This document shows, piece by piece, positions 58,378-64,000 of a DNA stretch of 64,000 nt (position 1 is its first letter; each line of letters begins with the position of its first letter). The translations under genes and the position numbers were made by a program. Under the pieces are notes generated by a model, which was not told the DNA's origin, searched no databases, and was given only the letters and a program-made list of their open reading frames with translations. The DNA comes from Pseudomonas sp. 31-12 (GTDB lineage: Bacteria; Pseudomonadota; Gammaproteobacteria; Pseudomonadales; Pseudomonadaceae), in assembly GCF_003151075.1 (NCBI RefSeq), contig NZ_CP029482.1, positions 1,302,001 to 1,366,000 of the forward strand. The letters run 5' to 3'.

Positions 58378-58393
58378 CTGTCAGATCTGACAG
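58378..58393. promoter_or_regulatory. LexA-like box before the gene remnant (site C)
   Basis: CTGTCAGATCTGACAG is a perfect 16-base palindrome fitting CTGT-N8-ACAG. It is followed by a leader (GTAGACGTAATTTTTCAGG...) that matches the one at site B, and by the remnant start codon at 58484. Confidence 0.55.
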
Positions 58394-58483
58394 TAGACGT
58401 AATTTTTCAGGGTGCTATTTTTTAATTCGAGAAGAACTAATTTCCTCTCTCTCGTATTTAAATGACTAATAAGGATATTTGAC

Positions 58484-58558
58484 ATGAACGCGTTTTTGGT
58501 AATGGCTGTCGCTCAGCCTGATGGTTCAGAATTCTTCCCTCTCGATAAATCACCTTGA
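58484..58558 (+). pseudogene. Remnant 5' end of a small exported protein gene
   Basis: A 24-codon frame starting MNAFLVMAVA and ending in TGA at 58558. Its first 30 or so bases and its leader match those of the gene at 57702 (ATGAA, then GTTTTT, then TAATGGCTG), after which similarity stops. It reads as the head of a third copy whose body was replaced by unrelated DNA and the rhs tail that follows. Confidence 0.55.
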
Positions 58559-58578
58559 GTTTTTGCAAGTCGTTGTAA

Positions 58579-59668
58579 AAAGCCGACGTATCGTCGAAAT
58601 CCGGCGTAAACAGGATCCTGTTTGAACTGCGTGATGCAGAGGGTACGGTACTGGTCAGCTACGACGTGCAAGCAGAAACGATGAGGCATCATGCCTACAC
58701 TGCCTATGGCGAACATTCCTCAGACGAAAAAGATTCATTGCTGGGTTTCAACGGTGAGTACCGAGACGCCGAAAACGATAAGTATCCGCTCGGTCAGGGG
58801 TATCGCTGGTATGCCCCGGATATCTATCAATTCCATGCCCCGGATGGTCTAAGCCCCTTCGGCGAGGGTGGTCCTCACGCCTATAGATACTGCAACGCAG
58901 ACCCTGCCAACCTGCAGGACCCAGTGGCCACGTCGGTTCCGGCGCGGTGAACAGCGGATTACGCAAAATTTGGGGCGATCGCACGCCTGGACCTCTCAAC
59001 TTGGGCAAGGACGGGGCATTGATGACCGCGATTCTCTGGTCGGGCATTGGTGTATTGACGGCGATAATGTCAGGAGGGGCGTCATTATTGTTGACGTCCG
59101 CACTGGTCGGCCTGGCTATTGCTGCGTCTGCCACCGCCATAGCTGCAGTGGTTGTTTCCGACACCAATCCCGAGCTTTCGGCAATTCTAGGGTGGGTGTC
59201 ACTGGGGTTGACTGTCGTTGGTGGTGTGGCGACGTTGCTCATGAAAGTCGGGCAGCTTGCTCTTTACCTGGCCCGTTCTGGCATAGAGGTTGCCAAAAAA
59301 CTTATCGATAAAGGCACGGTTAGTTTGGTGTCGAGTCTCAAACGGTTGAGTCTGTACCGTGGCAGCGGAAAATTGCCTGCGCAGATCATTCAAAGCGGGA
59401 CGAAAAGAATCGATAGAGTCGTCACACATTTCGCTGACGACGCGTTGATTCCATTTGACAAATCCCTCTTCGATGGCAAGTTCCTGATAAAGCAGGGGGA
59501 GCCGCTCAGCTCTTTGATGTTGGTGATGCAAATACGCTCATTTGTTCTATCACTGGCGTACTGGCAAATCTCGGGGTGTTTGAGTCTGACCGGGATAATT
59601 TCATCAACTCAAACACCAATAACTTCACGTGGTTGCCTTGGGGCCATTTCAACATAGGCCGTCCTTGA
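58579..59668 (+). pseudogene. Truncated, frameshifted rhs tail
   Basis: Open from 58579 with Rhs-core sequence from about 58610: NRILFELRDAEG, LLGFNGEYRDAEND, then FHAPDGLSPFGEGGPHAYRY, CNADPANLQDP. After DP the frame breaks at a CCC run (58920-58922); adding one C restores DPSGHVGSGAVNSGLRKIWG into the next frame. That frame carries a long hydrophobic stretch (about 59000-59260, LMTAILWSGIGVLTAIMSGG) typical of Pseudomonas Rhs tails. A second break at G5 (59495-59499) would, if mended, continue QLFDVGDANTLICSIT to a stop at 59668. The N-terminal repeats are missing, so this is a remnant. Confidence 0.8.
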
Positions 59669-59852
59669 ATCGGACACTTAAGTCATCGGTGTGTGGTTCG
59701 TCGACAAAATGTGGGGGCGCTCGCCTTGGGCGGGTGTTCCCACAGTGCCGAATTTGCGTAGGGCTCGACAAGAAACGTCTTGCCCCATCAGCGCAAGGAT
59801 CTTATTTGTACAAGTACCAACAGGTTTAAATCTTAAAATGTCCGATTAGAAG

Positions 59853-59888
59853 CAAAAAATGCCAGCCAGCTTAACTGACTGGCATTTT
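59853..59888 (-). terminator. valS terminator
   Basis: AATGCCAG and CTGGCATT form a stem with a small internal mismatch, with Ts following on the minus strand (As at 59854-59859). Confidence 0.85.
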
Positions 59889-59918
59889 CGCCAATGTCCC
59901 TTCTTACGCCATTGCCCT

Positions 59919-62765
59919 TTACAAACTGGCAATCCGCGCATGCTGCTCGGCCAGCTTGCCCAAAGCCTGTTCAGCTTCAGCCAGTTTGGCGCGTTCCTTC
60001 TCGATAACTTCGGCCGGAGCCTTGTCGACGAAACCGGCGTTCGACAACTTGCCTCCCACCCGCTGAACTTCACCCTGCAAACGCAGGATTTCCTTGTCCA
60101 GGCGTGCCAGTTCGGCGTCTTTGTCGATCAGGCCAGCCATCGGCACCAGCACCTCCATCTCGCCGACCAGTGCAGTAGCGGACAGCGGTGCTTCTTCACC
60201 GGCAGCCAACACCGTGATCGATTCGAGGCGCGCCAGTTTCTTCAACAGGGCTTCGTTCTCGGTGAGACGACGCTGATCTTCGGCGCTGACGTTTTTCAGG
60301 AACAGGTTCAATGGCTTGCCCGGACCGATGTTCATCTCGCCACGGATGTTGCGCGTGCCGAGCATCAGTTCCTTGAGCCACTCGATGTCGTTCTCGGCCG
60401 CCGGATCGATGCGCTCTTCATTGGCCACCGGCCAAGGCTGCAGCATGATCGTCTTGCCTTCGATACCGGCCAGCGGCGCGATGCGCTGCCAGATTTCTTC
60501 GGTGATGAACGGCATGAACGGGTGCGCCAGACGCAACGCGACTTCCAGTACACGAACCAGCGTGCGACGGGTGCCGCGCTGACGTTCAACCGGGGCATTT
60601 TCATCCCACAGCACAGGCTTGGAGAGTTCCAGATACCAGTCGCAATACTGGTTCCAGATGAACTCGTACAAGGCTTGTGCGGCCAGGTCGAAACGGAACT
60701 GGTCGAGCTGACGGGTCACTTCGGCTTCGGTGCGTTGCAGTTGCGAGATGATCCAGCGATCTGCCAGCGACAGTTCGTAGGCTTCGCCGTTCTGGCCGCA
60801 GTCTTCGCCCTTGTCCAGAACATAACGCGCGGCGTTCCAGATCTTGTTGCAGAAGTTGCGATAGCCCTCGACGCGGCCCATGTCGAACTTGATGTCGCGA
60901 CCGGTGGACGCCAGCGAGCAGAAGGTGAAGCGCAGGGCGTCGGTGCCGTAGCTGGCGATGCCGTCGGCGAACTCGTCGCGGGTCTGCTTCTCGATCTTCT
61001 TCGCCAGTTTCGGCTGCATCATGCCGGAGGTGCGTTTTTGCACCAGGTCTTCGAGCTCGATACCGTCGATGATGTCCAGCGGGTCCAGGACGTTGCCCTT
61101 GGACTTGGACATCTTCTGGCCTTGGCCATCTCGCACCAGACCGTGAACGTAAACGGTCTTGAACGGAACCTGCGGCGTGCCGTCTTCGTTTTTCACCAAG
61201 TGCATGGTGAGCATGATCATCCGGGCAACCCAGAAGAAAATGATGTCGAAACCGGTCACCAACACGTCGGTGGAGTGGAATTTTTTCAGGAATTCGGTCT
61301 GCTCAGGCCAGCCCAGGGTGGAGAAGGTCCACAGGCCCGAACTGAACCAGGTGTCGAGAACGTCGTTGTCCTGTTGCAGCGCAACGTCCGGGCCGAGGTT
61401 GTGCTTGGCGCGGACTTCGGCTTCGTCGCGACCGACGTAGACTTTGCCCGACTCGTCGTACCAAGCCGGAATCCGGTGACCCCACCACAACTGACGGCTG
61501 ATGCACCAATCCTGGATGTCGCGCATCCACGAGAAGTACATGTTTTCGTATTGCTTGGGCACGAACTGGATGCGGCCGTCTTCAACGGCGGCAATCGCAG
61601 GCTCGGCCAGTGGCTTGGTCGACACGTACCACTGGTCGGTCAGCCACGGCTCGATGATGGTGCCAGAACGGTCGCCTTTCGGCACTTTCAGGGCGTGATC
61701 GTTGACGCTGACCAGCAGGCCGGCGGCGTCGAATGCGGCAACAATTTGCTTACGGGCTTCGAAACGGTCGAGGCCGGCGTATTCCGCCGGGATCTTGCCG
61801 TCGATGCTTTCGTTGAGCGTGCCGTCAAGGTTGAACACCTGACAGGCCGGCAATACAGCGGCGTTCTTGTCGAAGATGTTCAGCAGCGGCAGGTTGTGGC
61901 GCTTGCCGACTTCGTAGTCGTTGAAATCGTGGGCCGGGGTGATTTTCACGCAACCGGTGCCGAATTCAGGATCGCAGTAATCGTCGGCGATGATCGGAAT
62001 GCGGCGACCGACCAGCGGCAGCTCGACAAATTTGCCGATCAAGGCTTTGTAGCGCTCGTCGTTCGGGTTCACCGCGACGGCGGCGTCGCCGAGCATGGTT
62101 TCCGGGCGAGTGGTCGCGACGATCAGGAAATCGTTGCCTTCAGCGGTCTTGACGCCGTCGGCCAGCGGGTATTTCAGGTTCCACAGGAAACCTTTCTCGT
62201 CGTGGTTTTCCACTTCAAGGTCGGAAATTGCCGTGTGCAACTTGGTGTCCCAGTTGACCAGACGCTTGCCGCGATAGATCAGGCCGTCTTCGTGCAAACG
62301 AACGAACGCTTCTTTAACGGCTTCCGAGAGGCCGTCGTCCATGGTGAAACGCTCGCGGCTCCAGTCCACGGACGAGCCGAGGCGGCGGATCTGACGGCTG
62401 ATGTTGCCGCCGGACTGATCCTTCCATTCCCAGACTTTCTCGAGGAATTTTTCGCGGCCCAGGTCGTGGCGATTCTGGCCTTGGGCTTCGAGTTGGCGTT
62501 CCACCAGCATTTGCGTGGCGATACCGGCGTGGTCGGTACCCGGCTGCCACAGGGTGTTGCGACCCTGCATGCGGCGGAAACGGATCAGGGCGTCCATGAT
62601 CGCGTTGTTGAAGCCGTGACCCATGTGCAAGCTGCCGGTGACGTTCGGCGGCGGGATCATGATGGTGTAGGACTCGCCCGCGCCTTGCGGGGCGAAGTAA
62701 TTCTCAGACTCCCAGGTGTTGTACCAGGAAGTTTCAATGGCGTGCGGCTGGTAGGTCTTATCCAT
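59919..62765 (-). CDS. valS: Valine-tRNA ligase
   Basis: A 948-residue class I aminoacyl-tRNA synthetase that charges tRNA-Val. The HIGH-type motif is HMGH (residues 47-50, in [15 protein letters not shown]) and the KMSKS motif lies near residue 550 ([13 protein letters not shown]). The editing domain sits between them, and the C-terminal coiled coil ([22 protein letters not shown] to the end) is complete. In Pseudomonas, valS usually follows a small gene and holC; here accessory DNA of about 0.9 kb lies before it. Confidence 0.97.
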   Translation of the reverse strand: MDKTYQPHAIETSWYNTWESENYFAPQGAGESYTIMIPPPNVTGSLHMGHGFNNAIMDALIRFRRMQGRNTLWQPGTDHAGIATQMLVERQLEAQGQNRHDLGREKFLEKVWEWKDQSGGNISRQIRRLGSSVDWSRERFTMDDGLSEAVKEAFVRLHEDGLIYRGKRLVNWDTKLHTAISDLEVENHDEKGFLWNLKYPLADGVKTAEGNDFLIVATTRPETMLGDAAVAVNPNDERYKALIGKFVELPLVGRRIPIIADDYCDPEFGTGCVKITPAHDFNDYEVGKRHNLPLLNIFDKNAAVLPACQVFNLDGTLNESIDGKIPAEYAGLDRFEARKQIVAAFDAAGLLVSVNDHALKVPKGDRSGTIIEPWLTDQWYVSTKPLAEPAIAAVEDGRIQFVPKQYENMYFSWMRDIQDWCISRQLWWGHRIPAWYDESGKVYVGRDEAEVRAKHNLGPDVALQQDNDVLDTWFSSGLWTFSTLGWPEQTEFLKKFHSTDVLVTGFDIIFFWVARMIMLTMHLVKNEDGTPQVPFKTVYVHGLVRDGQGQKMSKSKGNVLDPLDIIDGIELEDLVQKRTSGMMQPKLAKKIEKQTRDEFADGIASYGTDALRFTFCSLASTGRDIKFDMGRVEGYRNFCNKIWNAARYVLDKGEDCGQNGEAYELSLADRWIISQLQRTEAEVTRQLDQFRFDLAAQALYEFIWNQYCDWYLELSKPVLWDENAPVERQRGTRRTLVRVLEVALRLAHPFMPFITEEIWQRIAPLAGIEGKTIMLQPWPVANEERIDPAAENDIEWLKELMLGTRNIRGEMNIGPGKPLNLFLKNVSAEDQRRLTENEALLKKLARLESITVLAAGEEAPLSATALVGEMEVLVPMAGLIDKDAELARLDKEILRLQGEVQRVGGKLSNAGFVDKAPAEVIEKERAKLAEAEQALGKLAEQHARIASL

Positions 62766-63139
62766 GCGCGGCGGGACCCTATTGGCATTTATTCAGGAAA
62801 AGCCGGCAAGTATAGCGGGGCATGGGGCGCAGGGCGAGCGAGCAGGTGCCGAGCTGATATCAAAAACTATGTCTATCGGATAGGGGCGGCGTTGCTTGTG
62901 TGGCTCAGGAGGGCCTGAGCATTTTAATACTTCAGTTTTTGAGGCGAAGGCTGGCGTTGCGTGCTTGTTGGTTATAAGTAGTTTCTGATTGATTCCATAT
63001 GGATCTATTTAACTGTTATTTCTGACAGTTGCTGAAGGCTGTGATGAGTATTAGTGTTGAAGGTGATCAGGTTGTTAATTACAACTTTGATTGTGCTAGT
63101 CTTTCAACTAAATAACATTTTTATATAGGGAATCTCGAT
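62766..63139. other. AT-rich intergenic DNA with a LexA-like box
   Basis: About 370 bases between divergent valS and the small exported protein gene. It has lower GC toward the right and carries the dyad at 63013. The valS promoter should be near its left end. No gene is seen. Confidence 0.6.
63013..63028. promoter_or_regulatory. LexA-like box before the small exported protein gene (site D)
   Basis: CTGT-TATTTCTG-ACAG, with AA before and TT after so that AACTGT and ACAGTT form a 6+6 dyad. It lies 111 bases before the ATG at 63140. Its spacer is close to that of site A (AATTTCTG). Confidence 0.6.
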
Positions 63140-63505
63140 ATGAAACGGATGTTGATGGTCGCCGTCTGTATGATGTTTACTGCAAGTGCGTTTGCTGGCG
63201 CGCTTACGAGCGCCGAGGTGATGGAGCTGCTGCGTCAAAACCGCAGTGTAGAGGTCTATATGAATGATGCTTCATGGCGTAAAGAAATAAATTTGCCGGA
63301 TGAAACAAGTCCAGGCAATAACTTTGTTACTGTTGGTAATAATTCATCAAAAAGTACGTTCATTGTTGGTTACAACTTTTCGGTTGAAGTCAAACCGGGA
63401 GATATTGTGACAGCTGTATATAAACATGATCAAAAGAAATGGGTAACCGCGAGTAATGAAAAACAACCAGACGGTATGCAGCATGTGTCGCCGCCTGGGC
63501 AGTAG
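63140..63505 (+). CDS. Small exported protein, family with the gene at 57702
   Basis: A 121-residue protein with a signal peptide (MKRMLMVAVCMMFTASAFAG). A mature domain follows with GNNFVTVGNNSSKSTFIVG, then VEVKPGDIVTAVYKHDQKKW near residues 83-102. The PG...YKxDxxKW pattern is shared with the protein at 57702. The C-terminal tail is polar with Pro and Gln. Base use is AT-rich compared with flanking genes. Its own terminator follows and a LexA-like box lies upstream. It interrupts the usual valS neighbourhood. Function unknown. Confidence 0.7.
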   Translation: MKRMLMVAVCMMFTASAFAGALTSAEVMELLRQNRSVEVYMNDASWRKEINLPDETSPGNNFVTVGNNSSKSTFIVGYNFSVEVKPGDIVTAVYKHDQKKWVTASNEKQPDGMQHVSPPGQ

Positions 63506-63580
63506 TCATCGTTCTTGTCTTGGGCTGCCGGATAAAATCATTAGTCTAGCCCGGAAATAGGTTTTCCCTATTTCGCCCCC

Positions 63581-63610
63581 ACACCCGATGCCCGCATCGG
63601 GTGTTTTATA
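63581..63610 (+). terminator. Terminator after the small exported protein gene
   Basis: ACACCCGAT and ATCGGGTGT form a 9-base stem around 6 bases, followed by TTTATATTT. Confidence 0.85.
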
Positions 63611-63642
63611 TTTCAGCGACTGTCGCGCTGCCTTCTCGCCGC

Positions 63643-64000
63643 TTAACTTTGATACTGACTGAGCAACCGTTCCATCCGCGCATCCAGCCGGCGCTTGATC
63701 TCGGTTTCGATGTGCGGGGCGAAGTCGTCGATTACGTCTTGCATGATCAACAGCGCGGCAGCGCGCAGTTCGCTATCGAGGTGCAGCAAGGCGTCAGGGC
63801 CTTTGCTGGCCGCCGGCGCCGTTTGCGCGGCAGGGGCGGGCGGTGTCGGTTCGACGGTCTGCGGCGCGCCGCCGACTGAATCGAACAACATTGGAATCTG
63901 TTCCTGGTCACCGTCATTGACCGTGTCGGTCAGCAGTGGCGGTTGCAGGTTGTCATCGCCGAGCAGTTGGCGGATCGACTCGAGGTCGTCCAGCAGGTGC
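63643..64000 (-). CDS. Conserved hypothetical protein next to valS/holC (cut by window edge)
   Basis: The last 119 codons are present and the frame stays open to the right edge. It reads LLDDLESIRQLLGDDNLQ, a Pro/Ala-rich linker (PTPPAPAAQTAPAA) and a helical end (LIMQDVIDDFAPHIETEIKRRLDARMERLL). In P. aeruginosa a protein of this kind lies between holC and valS; I infer this is its counterpart. A methionine at 63891 is not the true start. The C-terminal helix may mediate protein contacts; the role is unknown. Confidence 0.8.
   Translation of the reverse strand, partial: HLLDDLESIRQLLGDDNLQPPLLTDTVNDGDQEQIPMLFDSVGGAPQTVEPTPPAPAAQTAPAASKGPDALLHLDSELRAAALLIMQDVIDDFAPHIETEIKRRLDARMERLLSQYQS

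Noticed and set aside
59859..62918. A very long open frame (over 1000 codons) on the plus strand opposite valS
   Set aside because: It mirrors the valS codons in a GC-rich gene, has biased composition (many His, Gln, Val, Asp), and no start signals. valS is complete on the other strand.

Overview
This 64 kb window looks like chromosomal DNA of a fluorescent Pseudomonas (P. fluorescens group). Coding DNA is GC-rich. Gene order follows known Pseudomonas blocks: a complete alginate operon, dauBAR next to rhlB, an aap-type amino-acid ABC operon, and yejK through rlmF to valS. Many intergenic spaces hold paired REP palindromes typical of the genus. No rRNA, tRNA, CRISPR array, prophage or intact insertion sequence was seen.

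Region by region. 1-1.6 kb: a cut DUF4440-like gene, a short-chain dehydrogenase and a small membrane protein. 1.7-4.6 kb: an orphan TccC/Rhs-type toxin gene with a variable tail and a LexA-like box upstream. 4.6-21.2 kb: the twelve-gene alginate operon algD-8-44-K-E-G-X-L-I-J-F-A on the minus strand, with REP pairs at three places, one of them inside the start of algK. 21.2-27.3 kb: the algD regulatory region, yaaA, a deacetylase-like gene, a PIN-PhoH ATPase and moaCDE. 27.5-33.8 kb: D-arginine catabolism (binding protein, dauR, dauA, dauB), rhlB and an esterase. 33.9-38.5 kb: a compact multi-hairpin element followed by a four-gene amino-acid ABC transporter. 38.5-42.4 kb: a cytoplasmic-looking subtilase, a FadR-type regulator and its overlapping CynX-type transporter.

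42.4-52.1 kb is a chaperone-usher fimbrial locus. It has two pilin-like DUF1120 genes, a chaperone, an usher, a two-domain putative tip adhesin and four more DUF1120 genes, one of them frameshifted. An orphan NarL/RcsB-type response regulator is divergent from it. 52.2-57.4 kb holds housekeeping genes (NTF2-like, GIY-YIG, GST-like, membrane glutaredoxin, yejK, HU, rlmF). 57.4-63.6 kb is AT-richer accessory DNA around valS. It has two related small exported proteins, the remnant of a third fused to a broken rhs tail, and LexA-like CTGT-N8-ACAG palindromes before each. The window ends in a partial gene on the minus strand.

The most notable signals are: (i) four CTGT-N8-ACAG sites placed before the TccC-like gene and before three members of the small exported protein family, suggesting a damage-inducible Rhs-associated set; (ii) an in-frame REP pair splitting the AlgK lipoprotein signal; (iii) a 134-bp closed multi-hairpin element between the esterase and the aap operon; (iv) matching palindromes in the dauB and binding-protein promoters, likely DauR operators; (v) a DUF1120 family that reads as chaperone-usher pilins, with tandem duplication and a homopolymer frameshift.
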